Origin: Rhizobium sp. FKL33
GTDB lineage: Bacteria > Pseudomonadota > Alphaproteobacteria > Rhizobiales > Rhizobiaceae
NCBI RefSeq assembly: GCF_005222915.1
Contig: NZ_STFX01000024.1
Location: 164,590-228,589 of the forward strand
DNA length: 64,000 bases
Direction: 5' to 3'
The number at the start of each line of letters is the position of its first letter. Position 1 is the first letter of the stretch. Shown here one piece after another: positions 27,007-35,592 of this stretch. Under the pieces are notes generated by a model, which ran no database searches, was not told the DNA's origin, and saw only the letters and a program-made list of their open reading frames with translations. The position numbers and the translations under genes are program-made.

Positions 27007-28070
27007 ATCCCGGCTCCTTCGACCGTCACCGCCTTGAAGACAGCATGCACATGGTCTCCGGGCGCGAGTTCCAGGCGCTCGGCGGAGAGAAGCGTGATCC
27101 GCGCCAGCAGCGTCTGACCATGACAATCCAGCGTGACGAGAACCTGTCGTCCCTCCCGAGCGATGGTCCTGACGAAGCATGGCAGGATGTTGAGCGCGCT
27201 CAGCCCGACCGGACGCGCTGCCGACAGCACCACGTCGGCGGCGGGAATGCGGAGCCGCAGCATGGCCCCGATCGGGGCGGCGACCTCCTGAATGGTGACG
27301 AGATGCGCGCCAATCTCGGCGATGCTGACGCCGTAATAGGGATCGTGCCCCACAAGGCGCGCTTCGATGATCGCCTGCGGCGCGAGCGGCTCGGCAAGCC
27401 CGCCGACGCCCGCCAGAACCTCCGCCGGCGCGCCCCCGGCTTTCACCTGCCCCTCGTCGAGCAGCACGATGCGGTTGGCCAGACGCGCGACTTCCTCGAC
27501 GGAATGGCTGACATAGACGATCGCGATGCCGAACTCGTCGCGGATGCGCTCGATATAGGGCAGGATTTCTGCCTTGCGGGCGCGGTCGAGCGCCGACAGC
27601 GGCTCGTCCATCAGGATCAGTCGTGGGTTGGACAACAGGGCGCGGCCGATGGCGATGCGCTGTTTCTCCCCGCCTGAGAGCGTGGCGGGGCGTTGCGCCA
27701 ACAGGCGCGACACGCCGAGGAGATCGACGACGTCGCTTTCGCTGATCCGGCTCTCGCCCCGCGAGAAGAAGCGGCCATAGAGCAGGTTCTGGCGGGCGGT
27801 GAGATGCGGGAAAAGCAGGCTTTCCTGAAAGACGTAGCCGATGCGGCGGCGGTGCGGCGGCGTGAACAGGCCGCGTTCGGCGTCGCTCCAGACGGTGTCC
27901 TCGAAGCGAATGACGCCTTTTTCCGGCCGCGTCAGCCCCGCCAGCATGCGCACCAGCGTGGTCTTCCCCGAGCCCGAGGCGCCGAACAGGGCGGTGAGCC
28001 CGCCATCGACAGCGAAACGGGCGGCGAGGTCGAAATCGCCCTGGCGGTGGCGGATATCCACCTCGATCAT
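26991..28070 (-). CDS. modC: Molybdate ABC transporter ATP-binding protein
   Basis: ATPase of 359 residues. Walker A GASGSGKTT, signature LSGGEKQRIAIGRALL and Walker B RLILMDEPLSALD are all intact. The C-terminal part, from about residue 235, is the Mop-type molybdate-binding domain (for example IPAADVVLSAARPVGLSALN and LVTLDCHGQTLLARIT), which distinguishes ModC from other ABC ATPases. The start is ATG 28070, overlapping the modB stop by four bases; longer readings upstream run through modB and are not credible. The complex imports molybdate for molybdopterin enzymes. Confidence 0.95.
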   Translation of the reverse strand: MIEVDIRHRQGDFDLAARFAVDGGLTALFGASGSGKTTLVRMLAGLTRPEKGVIRFEDTVWSDAERGLFTPPHRRRIGYVFQESLLFPHLTARQNLLYGRFFSRGESRISESDVVDLLGVSRLLAQRPATLSGGEKQRIAIGRALLSNPRLILMDEPLSALDRARKAEILPYIERIRDEFGIAIVYVSHSVEEVARLANRIVLLDEGQVKAGGAPAEVLAGVGGLAEPLAPQAIIEARLVGHDPYYGVSIAEIGAHLVTIQEVAAPIGAMLRLRIPAADVVLSAARPVGLSALNILPCFVRTIAREGRQVLVTLDCHGQTLLARITLLSAERLELAPGDHVHAVFKAVTVEGAGIYRDA

Positions 28071-28759
28071 GAGCGCGCTCCGAGCCGCGCCGCGACAAAA
28101 CGCGAGACATAGCCGGAAAGAAAGATGGCCAGCATGGAAAGCGCAATGGAGAGAAGCGTCAACCTGAAGGCCTGCGGCTCGCCATCGGGATCCTGAAGCG
28201 CCGTATGGATGGCCGAAGCGAGCGTCTGGGTCTCGCCCGGGATGGCCGAGACGAAGGTGATGGTGGCGCCGAATTCGCCCAGCGACCGGGCGAAGGCGAT
28301 CACCACCCCGGCGATAATGCCGGGAAGACAGAGCGGCAGGGTCACCGTCAGGAACACCCAGGCGGGCGAGGCGCCGAGCGTGCGGGCCGCCTGTTCCAGC
28401 CTGCCATCGATGGCTTCCATGGAAATACGGATCGCCTGAACGAGAAGCGGAAAGCCCATGACGGCGGCAGCGAGGGCCGCGCCTGTCCAACGGAAGGAAA
28501 GCACGATGCCCATACTTTCCAAGACGCCGCCGAGCACGCCCTTGCGGCCGAAGGCAATGAGCAGGAGATATCCCGTGACCACGGGCGGCAGGACGAGCGG
28601 CAGGGTCACAAGGCCCGACAACAAGGTCTTGCCGAGGAAATCACGCCGCGACAGCAGATAGGCGACGGCTATGCCCACAGGAAGACTGAGCGTGACGGCC
28701 AAGGCCGCCACTTTCAGGCTCAGTATGATCGCGACCCATTCTTCATCCGAAAACGCCAT
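28067..28759 (-). CDS. modB: Molybdate ABC transporter permease
   Basis: Inner-membrane permease of 230 residues with about five helices. It starts MAFSDEEWVAIILSLKVAAL, a standard ModB opening. The EAA loop, which contacts ModC, is visible as QAARTLGASPAWVFLTVTLP. ATG 28759 lies 8 bases after the modA stop and the gene overlaps modC by four bases. Confidence 0.95.
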   Translation of the reverse strand: MAFSDEEWVAIILSLKVAALAVTLSLPVGIAVAYLLSRRDFLGKTLLSGLVTLPLVLPPVVTGYLLLIAFGRKGVLGGVLESMGIVLSFRWTGAALAAAVMGFPLLVQAIRISMEAIDGRLEQAARTLGASPAWVFLTVTLPLCLPGIIAGVVIAFARSLGEFGATITFVSAIPGETQTLASAIHTALQDPDGEPQAFRLTLLSIALSMLAIFLSGYVSRFVAARLGARS

Positions 28760-28766
28760 GCGCCGA

Positions 28767-29555
28767 TCATGACCCGGCGAGGACGGTAAATCCAGCCTGT
28801 TTGAAGATCGCCTGCGCCTCTGAGCCATTCAGGAAGGAGAGGAAATCCTGCGCCGAAACGTTGGTCGAGGCGGCGATCGGCGCGATCGGATAGATGATCG
28901 GCGCATGGCTCTCCTCCGGGAAGATGCCGATAACCTTCACGCCGGCTTCCGCCTTGGCGTCGGTCTCATAGACGATGCCGAGCGGCGCTTCACCGCGGGC
29001 GACCAGTTGCAGCGCGGCGCGGACATTGTCGGCTGAAGCGACCTTGGGCTTCACCGCCTTCCAGACGCCGTAATATTCCAGCGCTTCGCGGCCATATTTG
29101 CCGGCCGGCACGCTTTTCGGTTCGCCCATGGCGATGCGTCCGTCGCCCAGCGCCTCGACGAGCGGAAAGTCCTTGCCGATGGCGAGCGGCTTTGAGAAAT
29201 CCGGCGCGCCGACGAGGACCAGGCGGTTGCCGAGCAGCTTGATCACCTGCTCCTTCTTCACCGCGCCCTTGTCGACCAGATAGGACATCCATTTGAGATC
29301 GGCCGAGAGAAAGACATCCGCCGGCGCGCCGGCTTCGATCTGTTTGGCGAGCGCGGAACTGGCGGCGAAGGAAATTGCGACCTTGACGCCGCTCTCACTC
29401 TCGTAAAGCTGCGCGGCCTTGTCGAGCGACCCCTTCAGGCTGGCGGCTGCGAAGACCGTCAGGGCTTTCGCCTCGTCCGCCAGCGCCGCGCCGGAACCGG
29501 CCACGCCCATTATCGCCGCTGCAAGCAAGCCCAGAACCGTTCGACGCAACATCAT
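28767..29555 (-). CDS. modA: Molybdate ABC transporter periplasmic binding protein
   Basis: Periplasmic protein of 262 residues with a signal peptide (M-M-L-R-R-T-V, hydrophobic core, cleavage after A-L-A near residue 26). The mature N-terminus LTVFAAASLKGSLDKAAQLY and ISFAASSALAKQIEAGAPAD carry the Ser residues that contact molybdate in ModA. Two ATGs stand side by side; GGGAGG is four bases from the first and seven from the second, so 29552 is equally possible. First gene of the modABC operon. Confidence 0.95.
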   Translation of the reverse strand: MMLRRTVLGLLAAAIMGVAGSGAALADEAKALTVFAAASLKGSLDKAAQLYESESGVKVAISFAASSALAKQIEAGAPADVFLSADLKWMSYLVDKGAVKKEQVIKLLGNRLVLVGAPDFSKPLAIGKDFPLVEALGDGRIAMGEPKSVPAGKYGREALEYYGVWKAVKPKVASADNVRAALQLVARGEAPLGIVYETDAKAEAGVKVIGIFPEESHAPIIYPIAPIAASTNVSAQDFLSFLNGSEAQAIFKQAGFTVLAGS

Positions 29556-29568
29556 ACTGCCTCCCTAC

Positions 29569-29592
29569 CGTGATATCCTAATGGATATATCG
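29569..29592. promoter_or_regulatory. ModE-box-like palindrome upstream of modA
   Basis: CGTGATATCC-TAAT-GGATATATCG: half-sites matching at 8 of 10 positions, with ATAT at the centre of each half. It has the CG-NN-ATAT-N8-ATAT-NN-CG layout expected of a molybdenum box. It sits 14 bases upstream of the modA ATG, where a bound regulator would block expression. The likely binder is the ModE-like protein at 26617-27006, as repressor when molybdate is plentiful. Inferred by position and symmetry. Confidence 0.68.
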
Positions 29593-29653
29593 ATGCATGG
29601 CACGACGCAATCGGTTTCTTTCGCCGAATTGTCTATTGGCTAACGGACGCGGA

Positions 29654-31822
29654 TCAGCTGTTTCTCAGCTGTGAAATCGACAGCAGCGTGTCGGCGCTGA
29701 TGGAGCCTGACGACGACGAGAACAGGCTGAGGGTCGGATCCTGCGTCGTGTCGTTCTGCAGATCATACATAGCGGCAAAGCGCGTGATGAACTTCTGCAG
29801 CTCGTCTGGATCCTGCAGTTTCTCGAAATCCATGTATTTCTCGACCAGCGCTTTTTGCTTGTCGATGTCCATCGACGACATTTCTGTCGGCAGTTGATAG
29901 GCCGTGCGGAACACTTCGAGCATGGCCTTGTCGCCGAGAATGTCGTAGGCGGTGTTGACGTTTGAGAAATTGCGCTGGAAATACAGGGCCAGCTGTGCGC
30001 CGACGCTGTCTTCTCCGGTCTGATCTTCAAGGCTTTCCTGAAGATAGAGATATTCCGTCGTCAAGCGGCCATGCTCATCCTGAATGCCCGTCGTTCGCGG
30101 GGCGATGCCGCCATCCTCATTGAAATTGAAGAGAGAGGCTATTTCGACGAAGCGGTGATCATCCTGCTTGTTGGCGAAACTGTCGGGATCGGAAAGATCC
30201 GAGGTCATCACCTGCTTCAGGAAATCCGCGCTGACATCCTTTGGATCGAGGCCATAGGCTTCCAGCACGACATCGGTCAGGCGGGAATCGGCCAAGAACT
30301 CGTCGCGCGTGGTGATGGATTGCATGGTCTTGGTGTAGTAGCTGGCCTCCTCGGTGGCCTTCTCTTTCTCGTCCTCATGGCCAAATCGCGTCTTGCGCAC
30401 GACATAATCCTTGGCGATTTGCTGGAGATTGGCCTGGGATTGGGCAAGATTGGGGGCTTCCATCTGGCCTTCGTCATCGAAGTTGAACGCGCTGGCCAGA
30501 GACTTGAAACGCTCGTCCTTGCTGGCGCTCGCAAAGCTCGTGGGATCCGAAAGGTCGCTGGTCAGCGCCTTCTCGATGTCCTTCTTGCGCGCGTCGCTGT
30601 CGAAACCGAAGGCGGCGAGGACGAAATTGTAGAGTTTCGAGGTTCCCTCGAGATCCTCCACACTCTCCACCGTGCCGATCGTGTTGCGGTAATAGGTGTA
30701 AAGGTCGTCGTCGGTCTGCTGCTGCTTGTCGTCGTAACCCGAGACGTAGCCGGCCGATGTGGCGGCCATCTGGCTCGCCGTCTGTGCGCCGCCGGCGCCC
30801 TTGATCGAGCCGTCGGTATTGAAGTTGAACGTCTTGGCGACCGCCTCATATTTCGCCCCGCCCATGGTGGTGGCGTAATTGGCGGGATCGGACAGGTCCG
30901 ACGTAAGGATGTTCTTCAGCGTGCTCCGCAACGTGACGTCCTGCAAGCCGAAGGCGTTGCGCACATAGTCGAACATGCGGCTGTCATTGACCAACTCGTC
31001 CACGGAGGTAATGGTCGAGATCTTGGACTCGTAATATTCCTTATTGAGCGTGGCCAGCGCCGGCGTCACGCGGCCCGGCACGGTGCTCGTATAGTTATAC
31101 ATCGTCGCGGCGGTCTGATCCGCTGTCTGGGCGGAATCGCCACTGTCCAGCGCGCCGGATGCGTTGAAATTGAAGGCCTTCGCCATCGCGACGTAGCGAT
31201 TCTTGTCCGACGTGGTCAGCTGATTCACGAAACTGCTGGGGTCGCTCACATCGCTGGTCAGGACCTTCGAGAGGAAGTCCTTGTCCCAATAGGGCGAATC
31301 CACGCCATAGGCCTTGAGCACGTAGTCCCGCAAACCGGAATTGTCGAGGAGGTTGTCAACCGTCTTCACACTACCGATGGCGGATTTGTAATAGGCGTTT
31401 GCGGAGGCCGTCTCTTCGTTGGTCGCCTGAATTTCATCCTGATAGGAGTCGATGACGTCTTCGACCTGATTGCTTGTCTGGGTGACGGCGGCGTCATTGG
31501 TCGAAAACTTGAACGCGGCGGCGAAATCCCGGTATTTCTGATCGGTCAGCTTGTTGGCGAAGGAATTTTCGTCGGTCAGATCGCTGTTCAGCACCTTCTT
31601 CATGAAGGCGGTCGCGTAGGTCATATCCTCGAGACCGTAAGCCTTCATAGCGTAGGAATAGAGGCGGTAGTCGTCGACGAATTCGTCGACTGTTTTCACC
31701 TTACCGATATTGTCCTGATAATATTGCGCTTCACGCGTGGTCGCAGCGTCGCTTTTCACCCGGTCGAGACTGGACTTGTAGTTCCGGTTGACCATTTCAT
31801 AGCTGAGATAGGTGGAGACCAT
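29654..31822 (-). CDS. DUF1217 protein with at least five tandem repeats
   Basis: Protein of 722 residues built almost wholly of a repeated unit of roughly 120-130 residues. Each unit has a Y-Y lead-in, an I-x-x-V/I-x-x-x-D-E-x-x opening, a helix ending in K/A-A-Y/F-G, then SDLSDP, S/N-F-A and a closing A-F-N-F pattern. I count five clear units and one degenerate unit at the end (NVNTAYDILGDKAMLEVFRT). DUF1217 proteins are known from rhizobial flagellar gene regions, where single-domain members are usual; their role is not established. No signal peptide or membrane segment is seen. ATG 31822 has AAGGG upstream. The neighbours are not flagellar genes. Confidence 0.85.
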   Translation of the reverse strand: MVSTYLSYEMVNRNYKSSLDRVKSDAATTREAQYYQDNIGKVKTVDEFVDDYRLYSYAMKAYGLEDMTYATAFMKKVLNSDLTDENSFANKLTDQKYRDFAAAFKFSTNDAAVTQTSNQVEDVIDSYQDEIQATNEETASANAYYKSAIGSVKTVDNLLDNSGLRDYVLKAYGVDSPYWDKDFLSKVLTSDVSDPSSFVNQLTTSDKNRYVAMAKAFNFNASGALDSGDSAQTADQTAATMYNYTSTVPGRVTPALATLNKEYYESKISTITSVDELVNDSRMFDYVRNAFGLQDVTLRSTLKNILTSDLSDPANYATTMGGAKYEAVAKTFNFNTDGSIKGAGGAQTASQMAATSAGYVSGYDDKQQQTDDDLYTYYRNTIGTVESVEDLEGTSKLYNFVLAAFGFDSDARKKDIEKALTSDLSDPTSFASASKDERFKSLASAFNFDDEGQMEAPNLAQSQANLQQIAKDYVVRKTRFGHEDEKEKATEEASYYTKTMQSITTRDEFLADSRLTDVVLEAYGLDPKDVSADFLKQVMTSDLSDPDSFANKQDDHRFVEIASLFNFNEDGGIAPRTTGIQDEHGRLTTEYLYLQESLEDQTGEDSVGAQLALYFQRNFSNVNTAYDILGDKAMLEVFRTAYQLPTEMSSMDIDKQKALVEKYMDFEKLQDPDELQKFITRFAAMYDLQNDTTQDPTLSLFSSSSGSISADTLLSISQLRNS

Positions 31823-32152
31823 GGCTGACCCTTCGCGCGCGCTCATTTATTGTCTCACAGAGTTCTTATGCGAAACTTACTGTCGCGACGGGGAACGATA
31901 ATGCAGCCTCTGGCTGCCGCAATAGGTTAACGAAGCGTATCTCCAGACAGCAAAAGTAGACTCCAAGCGTAAACCCGAATGAAACCAATTCAGGTCGGCA
32001 ATTGCTAACCATCTGTCAGAACAAAGGTTTTTTAACCAGAGTTTTTAAGTCGGCTCACACAGACCACGCCTATTCTGACCCCATCAGAGAGGACGCAAAG
32101 TCCCAACGCAGAGAAGAGCAGAAGCTCTCAAGCTAAAACAGGGTCAAGAAAA
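31823..32152. promoter_or_regulatory. Divergent intergenic region between the DUF1217 and DUF6101 genes
   Basis: This 330-bp gap has no credible gene. It is less GC-rich than the flanks and should hold two divergent promoters. AGGGTC lies ahead of the ATG at 32153 as a ribosome binding site. TTAACC and TTTTTAAG near 32030-32050 look like promoter-type DNA, but no specific factor site is convincing. Confidence 0.4.
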
Positions 32153-32719
32153 ATGCAGAACACCGTCATGCAACCGTCCTGGGCTACCGATGTCCTCAGG
32201 CTCGATCCGGGTCTCTTCCCCCAGCAGCTGACCTATGACGTGGGCGGCACGGACGACAAGGTTTCGGTGACGCTCGACGAACGCGGCGCCGTCATGCGGC
32301 GCATGTTGCCGGGCAGCGGCCTTCCGCTCACCATCGCCCTGCCCTCCCGCGTCTTCTCGGGCGTCGCCGCTCGCGCCATCGACCATGGAAATGGCGAAGT
32401 CACGGTGACGCTGGAGCTGCACCATACGGATCCGAATTGCTGCGTGCCGCTCCTGGTCGCACATGATCTCTACGACATCGCCGCCGACTGGCGCGCCTGG
32501 TCGGAAGCTTATCGCATTCCGATGCTGATGGTGGAAGCAGACGGCGTCGCCCGTCAGCTGGACGACCATCTGCTCGGCGCCGCCGCCCGTCCTGCAAAAC
32601 CGCGCCGCCGTCATTCCTATTTCGCGAGCCGCCGTCCCCGTTTCCTGGTGCGCCGGAAGACTGGGGCATTGGGTGTGAGCATGAAGATACAGGGCCGCGA
32701 GATTTTCGCTCGCGACTGA
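32153..32719 (+). CDS. DUF6101 family protein
   Basis: Protein of 188 residues, soluble, no signal peptide. It starts with a variable segment followed by LRLDPGLFPQQLTYDVGGTD, a hydrophobic middle (SRVFSGVAARAI) and CCVPLLVAHDLYDIAADWRAW. The C-terminus is strongly basic (RPAKPRRRHSYFASRRPRFL), which could bind nucleic acid or acidic surfaces. I recognise this as the rhizobial DUF6101 family, of unknown function. A terminator follows at once. Confidence 0.75.
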   Translation: MQNTVMQPSWATDVLRLDPGLFPQQLTYDVGGTDDKVSVTLDERGAVMRRMLPGSGLPLTIALPSRVFSGVAARAIDHGNGEVTVTLELHHTDPNCCVPLLVAHDLYDIAADWRAWSEAYRIPMLMVEADGVARQLDDHLLGAAARPAKPRRRHSYFASRRPRFLVRRKTGALGVSMKIQGREIFARD

Positions 32720-32736
32720 CCCGAAACACATACAGA

Positions 32737-32766
32737 AATGGCGCCTTGAGGCGCCATTATCGTTTT
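32737..32766 (+). terminator. Terminator between the DUF6101 gene and the RTX gene
   Basis: AATGGCGCC (32737-32745), loop TTGA, GGCGCCATT (32750-32758), then ATCGTTTTT. The T-run is offset by four bases and lies on the plus-strand side, so it suits the DUF6101 gene best; the stem may also stop transcripts of the convergent RTX gene. Confidence 0.75.
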
Positions 32767-32771
32767 TGAGA

Positions 32772-35447
32772 TCAGAACGAGAAGTTCGAAGACGTCAGAT
32801 CGATCGAGCCATCAAGCTGGATCTGCATATCAACGACGCCGTCTCCATCAAGGTCGAGCTGCACATAGGTGTCGCCCGAGATTTTTTCGTAGCGGACTTC
32901 GGCGGTGCCGCCGGCTGTAAAGTCGTCGTCTCCCTTAAAGACGAATTCATCGGCGAGAGTGAACTCGCTGAAATCGAACTTGTCATCGCTCACGTTGAAA
33001 TCGGAGATGTAATCGAGATCGTCGACGCGACCGCTCTCCTTGGTGGAGGAGTATACATAGACGTCAGAGCCGTCGCCGCCGGACATGGAATCCATCCCCA
33101 CGCCGCCAGTGATGGTGTCATTGCCTTCGCCGCCCGAAATCGTATCAGCGCCATAGCCGCCGTTGATCTGGTCGTTTCCGGCTTCGCCATAGATCGTATC
33201 GCCGCCCGAGCCGCCGATGATCGTATCCTTGCCGTCTCCGCCGTAAATCGTGTCCGCACCTTCGCCGCCATCAAGGCTGTCATTGCCGTCGCCGCCCACC
33301 AGACTGTCAGCGCCCAGTCCGCCGGCAATCACGTCATTTCCGTCGCCGCCGTCGATGTCGTCCTCGCCATCGGCGCCGGACAAGTTGTCATTGCCCTCGT
33401 CGCCGTCGATGCTGTCGGCTCCTTCGCCGCCCGTGACCGAATCATTGCCCGCTCCGCCAGAAACCGTGTCGTCTCCGGTAGCGGCGACGATGACATCTGC
33501 GCCCGAGCCGCCGGAAAGCGAATCCGCTCCAGCGCCGCCATTGATCTGGTCATCACCGGTCTCACCGCTGATCGTGTCATTGCCATCCTGGCCGAAGAGT
33601 TCGTCATCGCCCTCGCCGCCGCTGATGTCATCCGCGCCGGCCCCGGTCTCGATGCGATCCGCCCCGTCACCACCGCTCACAGTGTCGACGCCGTTTCCGG
33701 CCGTGATCACATCCGCGCCGGCGCCGCCGTCGATCGAGGAACCACCGTCGCCCACGGTGATCACATCGGCGCCTTCCGCGCCGATAATGGTGTCGAAACC
33801 CTTGCCGAGAATGATCGTATCGGCGCCGGCGCCGCCATTGATCGAATTGTCGCCGTCGCCGAGCTCGATGCGATCCTTGCCATCGCCGCCGACCACCGTG
33901 TGATCGCCGGCTCCAGCGATGATCCGGTTCGCGCCGTCGCCGCCGTCGAGGAGAGCGTCCCCTGCCCCGATTTCGATGCGGTCGTCGCCATCCCCACCAT
34001 AGATGCTGTGGAAATCACCGTCTCCCGCGGTTATCTTGTCGTCGCCGTCGCCGCCCTTGATCGACGAACTTCCGGCGCCCGCGCGGATGATGTCCGCGCC
34101 ATCGCCGCCGATGATCGTGTCGTCGCCGTCACCCGCAGTGATGGTGTCGTCGCCTTCGCCGCCCGAGATCGAGTTGGCGCCATCGCCTGCCTTGATCACG
34201 TCAGCTCCATCGCCGCCATCGATCACGTCGGCGGCATCGCCGCTCGTGATCGTGTCCTGTCCCGTCCCGCCGAAGATCGTGCTGACACCGTCGCCGCCGT
34301 CGATAACGTCAGCGCCGTCGCCGCCATCGATCGAATCGACGCCAGCGCCGCCATTGATCGTGTCTGCGCCCGCGCCGCCCGAAATGACGTCGTCGCCCTT
34401 TGCGCCATCGATCGAATCGGCGCCGGCGCCGCCGTCGACCGTGTCGTCGCCTGCATCTGCAAGGATGGTGTCGTCGCCAGAGCCGCCCTTGATATCGTTA
34501 TCGCCGACGCCTGCGGTAATGGAGTCCGCGCCGGCGCCGCCGGTCAAGGTGTCGTCGCCCTTCAGGCCAATGATCGTGTCGTCACCGCCGCTGCCTTCGA
34601 GGATGTTGTCTTCATCATTGCCGGTGATCGTGTCATCGCCAGCCGAGCCAACGATGTTTTCGACCTCCGTGATCTCGACCCATCCACCATAGGACCCGAA
34701 ATTGGACCAGCCATCGAGCTTGACGGTAAAGCCGTTGCCTTCTTGAAGAATAAGCGTGTCGGACCCTTCGCCGCCAGATACGTGGTAGCTGTCCGAAACG
34801 AACCTGTCATCAGACTGATATTCCGTGGTGAAGATCCGGTCGTTTCCGCCACCGAGATCCATTTTTCGGTAAAATCTGTTGAGCCCGAAATCACCGGCGC
34901 CATCGCCGAAATTGTGCTCCCGACGCGATTCGTAATACAAGCTCTTCAGATAGGTGTATTTGCCCTGATCATCTTCAGGGAAGTCCGGGAGAGAGTATTC
35001 AGAGTTCATGAAAGCGGTAACGATTTCGCCGTCCCAGCGAACATAGTCTTCGTCGGTATCGTCTTCGGTGTCGGTATCGTCCTCTTCCGTCGTCTCGTCG
35101 TCCTCGCTGGCGGCGTCGGACGCGGGGGCGGACGCACTTTCGACCGCGGAAGAATCGCTGTCTTCGTCGTCCCCTTCATCAGATCCGGCATCGCCGTCAT
35201 CCACATCGACGGTCAAATCCGTATCGGACATGCTGTCCGTTATCGCGGAAGCCGAGGACGACTGCCCGTCTGCATCCTCCTCTTCCTCGCTGGCCGACAA
35301 GATCGACGTCAACGCATCCACGTCGTAATCAGTCGTCTCGAGCGTCTCAAGAAGATCCGTCAGCCAGTCGACGCCGTTCTGTTCGACAAGGTCCGCAAAA
35401 TAAGGAATGTCGAGAAGTTTATCGACCAGCGTTTGAGTATCAGACAT
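32772..35447 (-). CDS. Large RTX (hemolysin-type calcium-binding repeat) secreted protein
   Basis: Protein of 891 residues. Residues about 55-140 are an extreme Asp/Glu/Ser region. A short unique domain follows (about 140-255), then about 59 nonapeptide repeats of G-G-x-G-x-D-x-I type from about 255 to 790. Such repeats coil into a calcium-loaded beta-roll. The C-terminal 100 residues (DYISDFNVSDDKFDFSEF, LDLDGDGVVDMQIQLDG, end N-F-S-F) resemble the type I secretion signal region of RTX proteins. No protease, lipase or adhesin domain is recognisable and no type I secretion genes are near. It is probably an extracellular or surface calcium-binding protein, perhaps for adhesion or biofilm; that is inference. 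The middle repeats alternate between two forms. Confidence 0.9.
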   Translation of the reverse strand: MSDTQTLVDKLLDIPYFADLVEQNGVDWLTDLLETLETTDYDVDALTSILSASEEEEDADGQSSSASAITDSMSDTDLTVDVDDGDAGSDEGDDEDSDSSAVESASAPASDAASEDDETTEEDDTDTEDDTDEDYVRWDGEIVTAFMNSEYSLPDFPEDDQGKYTYLKSLYYESRREHNFGDGAGDFGLNRFYRKMDLGGGNDRIFTTEYQSDDRFVSDSYHVSGGEGSDTLILQEGNGFTVKLDGWSNFGSYGGWVEITEVENIVGSAGDDTITGNDEDNILEGSGGDDTIIGLKGDDTLTGGAGADSITAGVGDNDIKGGSGDDTILADAGDDTVDGGAGADSIDGAKGDDVISGGAGADTINGGAGVDSIDGGDGADVIDGGDGVSTIFGGTGQDTITSGDAADVIDGGDGADVIKAGDGANSISGGEGDDTITAGDGDDTIIGGDGADIIRAGAGSSSIKGGDGDDKITAGDGDFHSIYGGDGDDRIEIGAGDALLDGGDGANRIIAGAGDHTVVGGDGKDRIELGDGDNSINGGAGADTIILGKGFDTIIGAEGADVITVGDGGSSIDGGAGADVITAGNGVDTVSGGDGADRIETGAGADDISGGEGDDELFGQDGNDTISGETGDDQINGGAGADSLSGGSGADVIVAATGDDTVSGGAGNDSVTGGEGADSIDGDEGNDNLSGADGEDDIDGGDGNDVIAGGLGADSLVGGDGNDSLDGGEGADTIYGGDGKDTIIGGSGGDTIYGEAGNDQINGGYGADTISGGEGNDTITGGVGMDSMSGGDGSDVYVYSSTKESGRVDDLDYISDFNVSDDKFDFSEFTLADEFVFKGDDDFTAGGTAEVRYEKISGDTYVQLDLDGDGVVDMQIQLDGSIDLTSSNFSF

Positions 35448-35592
35448 GCGCCCCGAATCCCCGGCAAATCATGGTAAATTAAAGGTTGTTTCCCATAGGG
35501 CCAACGGCCTGTCAATTTAACCGAACAGGACAACAGAGCTTTTCCAAGCGGCTGATCAGTTGCGCACAAATATGCAACAGAATGGCCCCGCC

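Noticed and set aside
28071-28490. Extended N-terminus for modC running through modB
   Set aside because: The extension overlaps the modB coding region in another frame and does not match ModC proteins; ATG 28070 fits the modB overlap.
33100-34650. CRISPR-like regular repeats
   Set aside because: The regularity is a 27-base coding period of RTX nonapeptides, without identical repeats and unique spacers.
32766-35477. Long open frame on the plus strand opposite the RTX gene (about 900 codons)
   Set aside because: The repeated GGxGxD codons of the RTX gene contain no stop when read in reverse. The translation is a low-complexity run of Ala, Val, Asp and Ile with no domain.
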